Positions 13,908-20,714 of a stretch of 20,714 nucleotides of DNA are shown in pieces (position 1 is the stretch's first letter; every line of letters starts with the position of its first letter). The stretch is taken from NCBI GenBank assembly GCA_007128245.1, contig SKXU01000011.1, forward strand, positions 1-20,714, given 5' to 3'. The position numbers and the translations under genes are program-made. The notes under the pieces were generated by a model. That model saw only the letters and a program-made list of their open reading frames with translations. It did not search any database and had not been told where the DNA came from. This DNA comes from Candidatus Woesearchaeota archaeon. GTDB taxonomy: Archaea > Nanobdellota > Nanobdellia > Woesearchaeales > SKIA01.

Positions 13908-14246
13908 ATGAAGAGATTTCTGCAGATTGCATCACTTTCTGTACTCCTCACAGGATGCCAGACCACGCCCACGTGTCCTCCCGAACTACCACACAAGAGG
14001 GCACATCTCGCAGGGCAACACACCGAATTAGGCCAACAACAGCAGCGATATGCACAGTTAGCGCAAGAACATAAATCCTATGCGCAAGCCCTGGAAGGAT
14101 TTGACGAGCATCGTGGAGCGCGCAACGTACATCTGCTCTCTGAACGATTATACCAACTAGGCATTGAGCGAACCCTCATGCAGATTGAAGAGGTGGAGCA
14201 GCGCAAAAAAGAGTTAGAATCCCGATACACAGGGCGCATGAAGTGA
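13908..14246 (+). CDS. Small predicted lipoprotein with helical body
   Basis: 112 residues. The N-terminus MKRFLQIASLSVLLTGCQTT has a basic start, a short hydrophobic core and a lipobox LLTGC (Cys17), so it is probably exported and lipid-anchored on the outer face of the membrane. The mature part is hydrophilic and helical with Gln/Glu-rich stretches (TELGQQQQRYAQLAQEHKSYAQALEGF and LMQIEEVEQRKKELESRY), likely coiled coil. It follows the PRC-barrel gene by 5 nt and precedes a second small lipoprotein. Family and function unknown. Confidence 0.7.
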   Translation: MKRFLQIASLSVLLTGCQTTPTCPPELPHKRAHLAGQHTELGQQQQRYAQLAQEHKSYAQALEGFDEHRGARNVHLLSERLYQLGIERTLMQIEEVEQRKKELESRYTGRMK

Positions 14247-14275
14247 CCACTTGGAGGGAGTAAATTTTCACAAAA

Positions 14276-14283
14276 TTTATATA
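14276..14283 (+). promoter_or_regulatory. TATA box for the second lipoprotein
   Basis: TTTATATA centred about 29 nt before ATG 14309. Confidence 0.55.
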
Positions 14284-14308
14284 TTCACGTAACTCTTGTA
14301 AGAAAAGT

Positions 14309-14614
14309 ATGACACTAAAACCACTTTATCGAGCAATAACGCCAGTACTTGTAGCAGCAGGTCTTGGAGGATGCGCAACCACAAGCGAAGAATATAAAGG
14401 ATTAGTAGGGCCGCAGCTAACCTGTGAGCAACTACAGGAAACGTACCGAGTACTGCAAGCTAACGTACAGAACCAACCACTATCAGACATGGAACAATGG
14501 AGACTCGAACCTGCAGAACCAAGACCACTATCTGATATCGAGCAATGGCGAGTACAAGCCAAACAAGATCTGGTGGAGCGCGTGACACAGCAGTACTTAC
14601 AGAAGTGTAACTAA
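14309..14614 (+). CDS. Second small predicted lipoprotein with internal repeat
   Basis: 101 residues. Signal segment PLYRAITPVLVAAGLGGCATT ends in a lipobox GLGGC (Cys22). The mature region contains two near-identical stretches, PLSDMEQWRLE and PLSDIEQWRVQ, 16 residues apart, and a final Cys at the C-terminus (YLQKCN) that could pair with Cys39. Outer-surface anchored, function unknown. A decayed copy of its 5' end follows directly at 14619. Confidence 0.65.
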   Translation: MTLKPLYRAITPVLVAAGLGGCATTSEEYKGLVGPQLTCEQLQETYRVLQANVQNQPLSDMEQWRLEPAEPRPLSDIEQWRVQAKQDLVERVTQQYLQKCN

Positions 14615-14618
14615 AACG

Positions 14619-14675
14619 ATGAACATCAAAAACAGTCTGTACCGAGCAACAACGCCAGCACTAGTAGATATCATC
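14619..14675 (+). pseudogene. Truncated copy of the lipoprotein gene's 5' end
   Basis: MNIKNSLYRATTPALVDI mirrors MTLKPLYRAITPVLVAAG of the gene at 14309, and the DNA keeps CGAGCAA-C/T-AACGCCAG in common. After about 18 residues the similarity ends, the lipobox is absent and the open frame runs antisense through the end of the gene at 14677-15060. Best read as a duplication remnant rather than a functional 75-residue protein. Confidence 0.45.
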
Positions 14676-14676
14676 C

Positions 14677-15060
14677 TTAAGAGAGAAACGGCACCTCGCT
14701 CGCAAGCGAGCGAAGACCTTCTTCTAGCGTTTCTTCATCAGCAACCATTGCATGCACTTTCGGAGAAACTTGCCAATGAGCGTGTTGCTGAGGATTCACG
14801 AAGATTACAGAAAGGCTCGGCTGTAAAAACTCTTTCCAGTGCGTAATCAAAAACGCCAGATTCTCTTCCGCGTTCAGACACACCACGGTGTAGGTGTCGG
14901 AAGCCACAGGAACAGACAACCGTTCTAGGCACAAGAAATGATGCACCTTGTGTTTATGAACAAACGTGACCACATCACCCTGCACAGAATGCTCGCGCAA
15001 TGTGCGAGTAAATGCATTTCTTGCTTTCACAAACTCTATTGCCCAATTCGTGAGTTCCAT
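14677..15060 (-). CDS. Uncharacterised protein, last gene of a three-gene operon
   Basis: 127 residues from ATG 15060. No signal peptide or membrane segment. It begins with a helix (LTNWAIEFVKARNAF), then strands VVTFVHKHKVHHFLCLERL and TYTVVCLNAEENLAFLITHWKEFLQ, SVIFVNPQQHAHWQV and VHAMVADEETLEEGLRSL, suggesting an alpha/beta fold. I do not recognise the family. Its start lies 25 nt inside the membrane-protein gene upstream, so the two are translationally coupled. Confidence 0.7.
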   Translation of the reverse strand: MELTNWAIEFVKARNAFTRTLREHSVQGDVVTFVHKHKVHHFLCLERLSVPVASDTYTVVCLNAEENLAFLITHWKEFLQPSLSVIFVNPQQHAHWQVSPKVHAMVADEETLEEGLRSLASEVPFLS

Positions 15061-15506
15061 TCCTTTGCCACCATTACTGCATATGCAAGAGTAAACATTG
15101 AGGAGTACACAAGACCAGATATAAGAGTGTTATGTAAAAACAGGTTATCAGCATACGTAAACCCTTGAATCAGAAACCAATGTGTAGAAGAAAAAATGAG
15201 AAGAGGAAGCACGAAGAGCACCACGATATGATGTTTTCTGTCAAGACGCTCCAGATCCGCAAATAGTAACCCAAGTACTGCTCCAAAGCACACACCAACC
15301 ATGCTCAAGACAAGATAAAACAGCAAAGCAGGAAGGATGCTGCCAAACACTCCGTACGCGAAAGGAATGGTAATCGCTACAGCACCCAGAACGATGAACG
15401 CAAAAACAACAACAAGCCGGTGCTCTTTTTTGGGGGATTGTACACGCTCATAGTAATCCAATATCTCATGATCAGACCAACCACGATGCAACAACTTGCG
15501 TATCAT
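15036..15506 (-). CDS. Uncharacterised integral membrane protein
   Basis: 156 residues. A cytoplasmic-looking N-terminus (MIRKLLHRGWSDHEILDYYERVQSPKKEHR), with a short W/Y-S-x-x-E-I helix, is followed by about four membrane segments (LVVVFAFIVLGAVAITIPFAYGVF; ILPALLFYLVLSMVGVCFGAVLGLLF; HIVVLFVLPLLIFSSTHWFL; LISGLVYSSMFTLAYAVMV). No transporter signature visible. Its ATG overlaps the upstream stop (ATGA). It sits between two soluble proteins in one operon, so it may anchor a small complex at the membrane. Confidence 0.8.
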   Translation of the reverse strand: MIRKLLHRGWSDHEILDYYERVQSPKKEHRLVVVFAFIVLGAVAITIPFAYGVFGSILPALLFYLVLSMVGVCFGAVLGLLFADLERLDRKHHIVVLFVLPLLIFSSTHWFLIQGFTYADNLFLHNTLISGLVYSSMFTLAYAVMVAKEWNSRIGQ

Positions 15507-16120
15507 TGTAATCCATCAGCATGTTCTTTGAGAAGATACACATCCTGAATATCTTGTCGCAACGCGCGCAGGCGCTCACGCTCAGAAAATACTGTGTTCG
15601 CCACGATATCAACACGGATTGCTTGTAGTGCAGAAACAGCAAACGACTCAAAATGCGGTGAGGAAAAACCAATAGCAGCAAGCAGAGGAGGCGTTGACTG
15701 ACGCACATGAGAAAGTACTGACTCAAGAGCCTGAATAGATTGCATCACCGTTTCCTTAACATGCTCAACCGCCTGCAAAACGCGCGCTTCCTCACTTACA
15801 AGAGCATCTTGCTCGCCACCACGAGCAGTGATAAGGGATTGGCGCACAGCCGTTGAGCGCTCAGTGACTTGTGGCACTAACCTGCGAAAATCATTCAGAT
15901 ACTGCAAGCAGCGAGCAACACTCACAAGACCCGAAGCGTACGTTTTCAATTGACGCTGAACATCGTCCTGCTTTTTAAGATCAGCACACACTGACATGGT
16001 TTCCTCACAGAGCACAATTAGCGAGGATAGCTCTTCTAAAATCGCATCCAACTCAATAATATCTTGTCGCTCGCGCGGCTGCTTTTGTACAGGCGTTTCC
16101 TGCTCACTCACCTCTGCCAT
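15503..16120 (-). CDS. Uncharacterised helical protein, first gene of the operon
   Basis: 205 residues, apparently all-helical: LDAILEELSSLIVLCEETMSVCADLKKQDDVQRQLKTYASGLVSVARCLQYLNDFRRLV, then ARVLQAVEHVKETVMQSIQALESVLSHV, and SERERLRALRQDIQDVYLLKEHADGL. No membrane segment, no enzyme motif, family unknown. A TATA-like CTTTTTATTC (16142-16150) is centred 26 nt before ATG 16120, right after the gyrA stop codon, so the operon has its own leaderless promoter and probably also receives gyrA read-through. Confidence 0.7.
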   Translation of the reverse strand: MAEVSEQETPVQKQPRERQDIIELDAILEELSSLIVLCEETMSVCADLKKQDDVQRQLKTYASGLVSVARCLQYLNDFRRLVPQVTERSTAVRQSLITARGGEQDALVSEEARVLQAVEHVKETVMQSIQALESVLSHVRQSTPPLLAAIGFSSPHFESFAVSALQAIRVDIVANTVFSERERLRALRQDIQDVYLLKEHADGLQ

Positions 16121-16141
16121 ACACGTACTGAATACGCAGAG

Positions 16142-16150
16142 AATAAAAAG
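16142..16150 (-). promoter_or_regulatory. TATA box for the 16120-14677 operon
   Basis: Minus-strand CTTTTTATT in the 30-nt gap after gyrA, centred about 26 nt before ATG 16120. Confidence 0.5.
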
Positions 16151-19100
16151 CTATTCCTCGACAAGCACCTTCGCAACAGTAGATACTGAATCTCCATCCC
16201 GAAGACGCATCACACGCACACCTTGTGTTGAGCGACCAATCTTTGAAATCTCAATCGCCGAAGTACGCATCACAATGCCTCGAGTAGAAATAAGAAGCAA
16301 ATCATCAGTGTCATGCACCACACGCACTTGAGACACAGAACCATTTCTTGGGCTCGTAATAATGTTTCTTACGCCAAAACCTCCGCGAGACTGCATACGA
16401 TATTCATCAATTGCTGTGCGCTTTCCAAACCCGTTTTGCGTGACAGTAAGCACAGTTGAATCAGGCTCTGCGTGACATAAACTAATGACTTGGTCTCCCT
16501 TGCGTAGCTTCATACCAATAACTCCACGAGACACGCGCCCCATAGGCCGCACGTCAGACTCCGCAAAGCGTATTGCTTGACCCTGCGTGGAAGCAAGAAG
16601 CAAGTTCTGCGTGCCATCAGTAAGCACGACACGCACAAGATCATCTCCCTCCTCTAATTTAATCGCATGAATACCCCCTTGTCTTGGACGAGAGTACGCT
16701 GAGAGCGCTGTCTTCTTGATATACCCCTGAGTGGTTGCGAAGACCAAAAATTTGTCGTCAGAAAACTCACTAACAGGAATCACCGCTGATATCTGCTCAT
16801 CCTTTGCGAGCTCAAGCAAATTCACCACAGGAGTGCCACGAGCAGTGCGACTGGATTCAGGAATCTTATAGACTTTCTTCCAATGCACCTGCCCCTTATT
16901 CGTGAAAAAAAGCAAGTAACTATGCGTGTTAGCAACAAAAAGATGCTCAACAAAATCGCCTTCTTTAGTGGTTGCACCAATGACTCCTACGCCCCCTCTG
17001 CGCTGTGCCTGATACGTCTCAACAGGAAGGCGTTTGATGTAACCAGCGTGACTAACGGTGACAACCATATCTTCTTCCTCAATAAGGTCTTCAATATCAA
17101 TATCAATATCAGTATCATCAATCTGCGTTCTTCGCGTATCACCATATGTATCTCGTACATGCTCAAGCTCTTGCTTGATGATTTCTTTCACACGCTCAGG
17201 TCGAGCAAGAATATCTTTGAGATCCGCGATGAGTGTGAGAAGCTGCGCGTGCTCGTCTTTAATTTTCCCCTGCTCAAGACCTGTGAGTCGCTGCAACTGC
17301 ATCGCCAAAATAGCATCTGCCTGCGTCTCTGAAAGATCATACTGAGAAATAAGTCCTGCTTTTGCAGTCTTTGCATCCGCACTCTCTTTAATGAGCGGGA
17401 TGACATCATCAATGTGCTTGAGTGCGATAAGCAGACCTTCAAGGATGTGCGCTCGCTCCTCTGCTTTACGCAAGTCAAACGCTGTGCGCCGCGTAATTAC
17501 TTGCGTGCGATGGTCAAGGTAGTGTCGCAGAAGATCAAGTACGGGAAGAACCTCAGGCCGCTTGTCCACAATTGCAAGGTTGATGACACCAAACGTCTGT
17601 TGCAGACGCGTATACTTGAATAAACCGTTCTCAACAATCTCAGGGCTGGCATCTCGCTTAAGCTCAATGACGACGCGCATACCCTGACGATCAGACTCAT
17701 CACGCATATCTGAGATGCCTTCAATGCGTTTGTCTCGCACAAGATCTGCAATTTGCTCAATCAATGATGCCTTGGCAACTTGATACGGAATTTCTGTGAT
17801 GATAAGTCGCTCACGGTCTTTATGTGTCTCACGCTCAATAACCCCTCGCAAAATAACTCTTCCGCGTCCAGTTGTGTATGCATCATAAATCCCTTGTCGT
17901 CCACAGATTACTCCCCCAGTAGGAAAGTCAGGACCATGAAGGTGCTGCATGAGATCTGCAATCTCAATCTCAGGGTTCCCAAGATAGGCAATTGCTGCGT
18001 TGGCCACTTCGGTGAGGTTGTGTGGTGGCATGTTTGTCGCCATCCCTACAGCGATTCCTGATGAACCATTCACAAGGAGGTTTGGTAGAATTGTGGGCAA
18101 TACTGTGGGTTCTTTGAGGCTTGCGTCAAAGTTTTCTGCCCAATCAACGGTTTCCTTATCAATATCTTGAAGCAGTTCTTGTGAGACTTTTGCAAGGCGC
18201 GATTCTGTGTTGTGGTTGATAAAACCGTTTGCAACAAATGAGTGACAGGCACTATCTACACGCACAGAGTAGACGCGTTGGGGATCTTGCTTAGAGACCG
18301 AGACAATAGGGTCAAAAACGTACTGTAGTTGCTGCAACTCTGAGAGCTTGCTTCGCACATCAACTCCGGATTCTTGAAGGAGGATTAATCCTAACTCTTC
18401 ATGCCACGTTTCAAAGTTTGAGTATCTATCAAAGTTGTTTCGTTTTACTGTTCTATGAAATGAGGAGTCTTCATCAATATGTGAGCGAATAAATTCAGCA
18501 ACTCCAGGCAATTTATCGGTTAATGAAAAGTCCTTTTGATATTCAGCAACCATCTTATTGAGTGCGTGCTGTTTTCTTTGAGATACGAACCCAATCTCCT
18601 CCGCAAAGGTCTTCACGTTGCGAAGCCCACGAAGATAGAGTTTATGCGTTTCTCGATATTTGTCGTAGCGTTTAGTTGCACAAATACCAAATCGAAGAAG
18701 TAAGTGTTGTATATCTTGCATAAGTAGCTCGCTGGCCGAGCAGCAACTGAGCTCTCGCATGCGACCACTTCTTGATACGGATCCGTCACCTTCAAAGTAC
18801 GCTCGCAAAAAGTTTGCTACAACTTCTTTAGGAGATGAGAATATGCTCTCAGGAACTCGCCGATGTTTTGAAATAGTAAACGTTACTCCCACTTCACTAA
18901 GCACTTCTCGCACAACAGCAAAGTGCGATTCAAGTCGCGTGTACTCTTTTTTCCCGTATGAAGTTGGTTGTTTGATAAATTCATGCAGAGTACATTCGGG
19001 AAAGCTACGTTCCCACGATGTCTTGAACGCATCAACGTAATCTATATCTGTGTTACAAAACTCAATTTTCTTTTTCCCCAAAGTCCCTTCAGCAATAAGT

Positions 19101-19864
19101 GCTCCGAGAATAAACCCTAAAGACGAGTCTACTGTTTGAGGGACAACATATGATGATTGAGTTAAAATAGCGACCCGATCCTTTGGCCACAGCATTCCTG
19201 AACGGTCTATTACCGCAAAATCTCCTTGCTCAACTTCATCAAGTCGCTTCCAGACAAAAGCTGGAAATCCTTTTTCGGTCACTGACAACACAAGGATTGG
19301 ATGGTTGTAGGTTCCCTGAAGCGTGAATCCTCTTTCGGTTGTGAGTTTGAGTACGGGGTGTACATCGCTGTCAAACCATTTTGAAGCGGTGTTGACGCGC
19401 TTTCCGTAAGAAAGTACTTTGATATCAATATCTTCTTGCGTGCTGAGAGCATTGATTGGATTGAGGCCCTTGTCTGTGAGTACACGCGTATCTCCCGTGA
19501 CACAATATCTCATCGCAGCAGCGCCATCACCATCTACTGAACCCCAGTTTCCTTGTCCATCTATTAAGGGGTATCTGAGTGCGAAGTCTTGCACCATACG
19601 CACCATGGTTTCGTACACTGCGGAGTCTCCGTGTGGATGATATTTTCCCAACACTTCACCAACAATTCTTGCGCTTTTTTTGTAGGGTTGGTTGTGGCGC
19701 ATCCCCATGTCGTGCATGGCATACAGGATTCTTCGATGTACGGGTTTGAGTCCGTCGCGCACGTCAGGAAGTGCGCGTCCCACAATAACACTCATGGCGT
19801 ATGCCATGTATGCGTGTTTCATCTCATCTTCAATGACACGCTCAGAAATCTGTTGCTCTTCCAT
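16151..19864 (-). CDS. gyrA: DNA gyrase subunit A precursor containing an intein
   Basis: 1237 residues, of which 805 are gyrase after splicing. GyrA is the DNA-cleaving subunit of the ATP-driven supercoiling enzyme. The N-terminal part (DGLKPVHRRILYAMHDMGMRHNQPYKKSARIVGEVLGKYHPHGDSAVYE) and GAAAMRY with catalytic Tyr120 are standard; an intein occupies residues 121-552, and TESRLAKVSQELL resumes the gyrase. The C-terminal beta-pinwheel carries the GyrA box QRRGGVG (954-960), which separates gyrase from topoisomerase IV. Gyrase occurs in some archaea, thought to come from bacteria. No gyrB is in the window. The ATG at 19864 is set by a TATA box 26 nt upstream (TTTATAAA, 19888-19895). Confidence 0.97.
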   Translation of the reverse strand: MEEQQISERVIEDEMKHAYMAYAMSVIVGRALPDVRDGLKPVHRRILYAMHDMGMRHNQPYKKSARIVGEVLGKYHPHGDSAVYETMVRMVQDFALRYPLIDGQGNWGSVDGDGAAAMRYCVTGDTRVLTDKGLNPINALSTQEDIDIKVLSYGKRVNTASKWFDSDVHPVLKLTTERGFTLQGTYNHPILVLSVTEKGFPAFVWKRLDEVEQGDFAVIDRSGMLWPKDRVAILTQSSYVVPQTVDSSLGFILGALIAEGTLGKKKIEFCNTDIDYVDAFKTSWERSFPECTLHEFIKQPTSYGKKEYTRLESHFAVVREVLSEVGVTFTISKHRRVPESIFSSPKEVVANFLRAYFEGDGSVSRSGRMRELSCCSASELLMQDIQHLLLRFGICATKRYDKYRETHKLYLRGLRNVKTFAEEIGFVSQRKQHALNKMVAEYQKDFSLTDKLPGVAEFIRSHIDEDSSFHRTVKRNNFDRYSNFETWHEELGLILLQESGVDVRSKLSELQQLQYVFDPIVSVSKQDPQRVYSVRVDSACHSFVANGFINHNTESRLAKVSQELLQDIDKETVDWAENFDASLKEPTVLPTILPNLLVNGSSGIAVGMATNMPPHNLTEVANAAIAYLGNPEIEIADLMQHLHGPDFPTGGVICGRQGIYDAYTTGRGRVILRGVIERETHKDRERLIITEIPYQVAKASLIEQIADLVRDKRIEGISDMRDESDRQGMRVVIELKRDASPEIVENGLFKYTRLQQTFGVINLAIVDKRPEVLPVLDLLRHYLDHRTQVITRRTAFDLRKAEERAHILEGLLIALKHIDDVIPLIKESADAKTAKAGLISQYDLSETQADAILAMQLQRLTGLEQGKIKDEHAQLLTLIADLKDILARPERVKEIIKQELEHVRDTYGDTRRTQIDDTDIDIDIEDLIEEEDMVVTVSHAGYIKRLPVETYQAQRRGGVGVIGATTKEGDFVEHLFVANTHSYLLFFTNKGQVHWKKVYKIPESSRTARGTPVVNLLELAKDEQISAVIPVSEFSDDKFLVFATTQGYIKKTALSAYSRPRQGGIHAIKLEEGDDLVRVVLTDGTQNLLLASTQGQAIRFAESDVRPMGRVSRGVIGMKLRKGDQVISLCHAEPDSTVLTVTQNGFGKRTAIDEYRMQSRGGFGVRNIITSPRNGSVSQVRVVHDTDDLLLISTRGIVMRTSAIEISKIGRSTQGVRVMRLRDGDSVSTVAKVLVEE
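18209..19504 (-). mobile_element. GyrA intein with LAGLIDADG homing endonuclease
   Basis: 432 residues in frame within gyrA. It starts with Cys (CVTGDTRVLTDKG), has a block-B-like GTYNHPILVL (64-73), LAGLIDADG-type motifs LGFILGALIAEGTL (129-142) and FLRAYFEGDGSV (232-243) that keep both acidic residues, and ends VYSVRVDSACHSFVANGFINHN with His431-Asn432; the next extein residue is Thr. All residues for splicing appear present, and the endonuclease looks intact. Insertion is exactly between the catalytic Tyr and Thr, the site also used by mycobacterial GyrA inteins, so gyrase is inactive until splicing occurs. Confidence 0.95.
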
Positions 19865-19887
19865 CAGAGAGGATAATAGGGTTTTTG

Positions 19888-19895
19888 TTTATAAA
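19888..19895 (-). promoter_or_regulatory. TATA box for gyrA
   Basis: TTTATAAA centred about 26 nt before ATG 19864. The rest of the gap to 20043 holds no gene; it contains a GAATTCAGCAG string near 19940 and a TTTTCTATATAGATTGATAA element near 19980 reminiscent of the repeat array. Confidence 0.6.
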
Positions 19896-20043
19896 TCTTC
19901 GGCTTTCATTTCTTCCATCGAGAAGGCGCCAAAACGTCGAATTCAGCAGTTTGGAGGTGTTTGTGCTACTTGATTTATTTTCTATATAGATTGATAATTT
20001 TACTTTCTATATGGTAAAGTGCTCCAATGATGCACACACAATA

Positions 20044-20211
20044 TCAATTCCAACACGAACGATCAAGATCCGCAACTATACGCGAGTCATTCACATGCGA
20101 GTGTACCTTAAACGATTTCCCACAATACACACAGCGTTTTACCGCAGTAGAAACTTGTTTAGGAGCAGTTTTTTGCGTGTTACCGCACTTGGGACAGCGA
20201 ACAATCAACAT
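20044..20211 (-). CDS. Small zinc-ribbon protein
   Basis: 55 residues from ATG 20211 (MLIVRCPKCGNTQKTAPKQV). Two CxxC knuckles, CPKCG at 6-10 and CVYCG at 27-31, 17 residues apart, make a zinc ribbon; the segment between is basic (KTAPKQVSTAVKR) and the tail ends DRSCWN. Short archaeal ribbons of this kind are usually nucleic-acid or complex subunits; a precise role is not known. A TATA box (TTTTTATAG, 20231-20240) is centred 26 nt before the ATG. Divergent from the histone gene 120 nt away. Confidence 0.85.
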   Translation of the reverse strand: MLIVRCPKCGNTQKTAPKQVSTAVKRCVYCGKSFKVHSHVNDSRIVADLDRSCWN

Positions 20212-20231
20212 GAAATGATTGTGACGTTCAG

Positions 20232-20240
20232 CTATAAAAA
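20232..20240 (-). promoter_or_regulatory. TATA box for the zinc-ribbon gene
   Basis: Minus-strand TTTTTATAG, centred about 26 nt upstream of ATG 20211, supporting a leaderless start and confirming this short gene as real. Confidence 0.55.
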
Positions 20241-20300
20241 CACTATGCCCACATGTCCAGTGATAAACCCCTATTTACGCTTCTTTTGCCAAACAGCATG

Positions 20301-20308
20301 TTTAAATA
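20301..20308 (+). promoter_or_regulatory. TATA box for the histone gene
   Basis: TTTAAATA centred about 26 nt before ATG 20331; it excludes the in-frame ATG at 20253. Confidence 0.65.
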
Positions 20309-20330
20309 TATGTTCTGCATTTCTGTGTGC

Positions 20331-20546
20331 ATGGTTGAAAGAAGTATTCCTTTAGCAGCAATGGAGCGCATCATGGAAAAAGCAGGTGCTGAGCGTATCT
20401 CAGAAGATGCAAAACACGAGCTCAAACGCATCTGCGAGCTCCTTGTCACAAAGTACGGTGAGCGAGCAGCAAAGTTCGCAGACCATGCAGGAAGAAAAAC
20501 TGTAAAAGAAGAAGATGTGAAACTTGCTATTCGGCAAGGAAACTAA
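20331..20546 (+). CDS. Archaeal histone (HMf-like)
   Basis: 71 residues from ATG 20331 (MVERSIPLAAMERIMEKAG). One histone fold: short helix 1 IPLAAMERIMEKAG, loop AERISEDA, long helix 2 AKHELKRICELLVTKYGERAAKFADHAG, then RKTVKEEDVKLAIRQ as loop 2 and helix 3. Residues conserved in archaeal histones (RISEDA, RKTVKEEDV) are all there. It wraps DNA into hypernucleosome-type structures as dimers. No tails, as usual. The start is fixed by the TATA box at 20301. Its stop codon overlaps that of the convergent RNase Z gene by two bases. Confidence 0.96.
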   Translation: MVERSIPLAAMERIMEKAGAERISEDAKHELKRICELLVTKYGERAAKFADHAGRKTVKEEDVKLAIRQGN

Positions 20547-20714
20547 TCTCTTACGACTTCTAGCTCCAAAAAATCATACGCAGCAACGGTGTTTGAGAAT
20601 ATCGACTGCGCCTCTTCGAGAAGAGGAGTAGTATCAAAGTACCGCTGAGAAAAATGTGTGATGACAAGCTTTTTTTTTTTTTTTTATCGAGCGATAAACG
20701 CAGCATCTTTTGCA
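20543..20714 (-). pseudogene. rnz: RNase Z, C-terminal part, with an in-frame stop at an A16 run
   Basis: The last 36 codons (KLVITHFSQRYFDTTPLLEEAQSIFSNTVAAYDFLELEVVRD, counting from the LVITHFSQRY block) match the end of tRNase Z, the metallo-beta-lactamase enzyme that trims tRNA 3' ends. Immediately upstream in the same frame AKDAAFIAR also fits the family (normally followed by about five residues, then KLVLTHFS). Between them the codons are TAA followed by AAA repeats (stop at 20684-20686; A16 on the minus strand at 20670-20685), and the spacing is exactly what the family expects. Either a sequencing/assembly artefact in a homopolymer or a genuine disruption. The 5' part of the gene is outside the window. 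Confidence 0.75.

Noticed and set aside
14619..14846. A third, 75-residue lipoprotein gene
   Set aside because: Only the first 18 codons resemble the neighbour, the lipobox is missing, and the rest is antisense to the end of the operon gene at 14677-15060.
20670..20685. T16 run as a simple terminator of the histone gene
   Set aside because: It lies about 124 nt downstream inside recognisable RNase Z coding sequence; a terminator role cannot be excluded but an artefact or gene disruption explains it better.

Overview
The window is a gene-dense stretch of an archaeal chromosome. Archaeal hallmarks are PCNA, an HMf-type histone, Hjc, a beta-CASP RNase J, the start of deoxyhypusine synthase, a type II tRNA-Leu with an intron at position 37/38, and TATA boxes about 26-28 nt upstream of start codons (largely leaderless transcription). 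Alongside these are bacterial-looking genes: DNA gyrase subunit A, bacterial-type MetK, a long-form S-adenosylhomocysteinase, ScpB, and lipobox-type lipoproteins. Very small genes, tight overlaps and many lineage-specific short proteins fit a DPANN archaeon (Woesearchaeota/Pacearchaeota-like). That placement is an inference from style, not a search.

Layout. 1-224 (-): start of deoxyhypusine synthase, divergent from 297-3778 (+), which holds two degenerate Nudix-like proteins, a PfkB/adenosine-kinase-like protein and S-adenosylhomocysteinase. 3906-6064 (-): PCNA and RNase J. 6080-7623: about 1.5 kb without genes, filled by an array of a palindromic motif with strikingly regular spacing. 7624-7742 (-): tRNA-Leu(CAA). 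7766-9401 (-): a translationally coupled operon of one Pro-rich and two small coiled-coil proteins, divergent from 9499-10985 (+), an uncharacterised winged-helix protein overlapping scpB. 10993-12135 (-): metK, divergent from 12223 (+), an XRE-HTH plus CBS-pair regulator, then hjc. 13197-13514 (-): a membrane protein with a histone-H1-like Lys/Ala tail. 13630-14614 (+): PRC-barrel protein and two small lipoproteins, with a decayed third copy after them. 14677-16120 (-): an operon of three unrecognised proteins. 16151-19864 (-): gyrA split by a 432-residue LAGLIDADG intein placed directly after the catalytic tyrosine. 20044-20211 (-): zinc ribbon protein. 20331-20546 (+): histone. 20543-20714 (-): C-terminal part of RNase Z with an in-frame stop beside an A16 run.

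How they work together. Two themes dominate. One is the SAM cycle: MetK makes SAM, AhcY hydrolyses SAH, and the adenosine-kinase-like enzyme would remove adenosine; a CBS-domain regulator is divergent from metK with a dyad between the promoters. The other is chromosome maintenance and topology: PCNA, Hjc, GyrA, histone, ScpB with a novel partner, a membrane protein with a DNA-binding-like tail, and a palindromic repeat array that looks like a protein-binding origin-, centromere- or condensation-type site.
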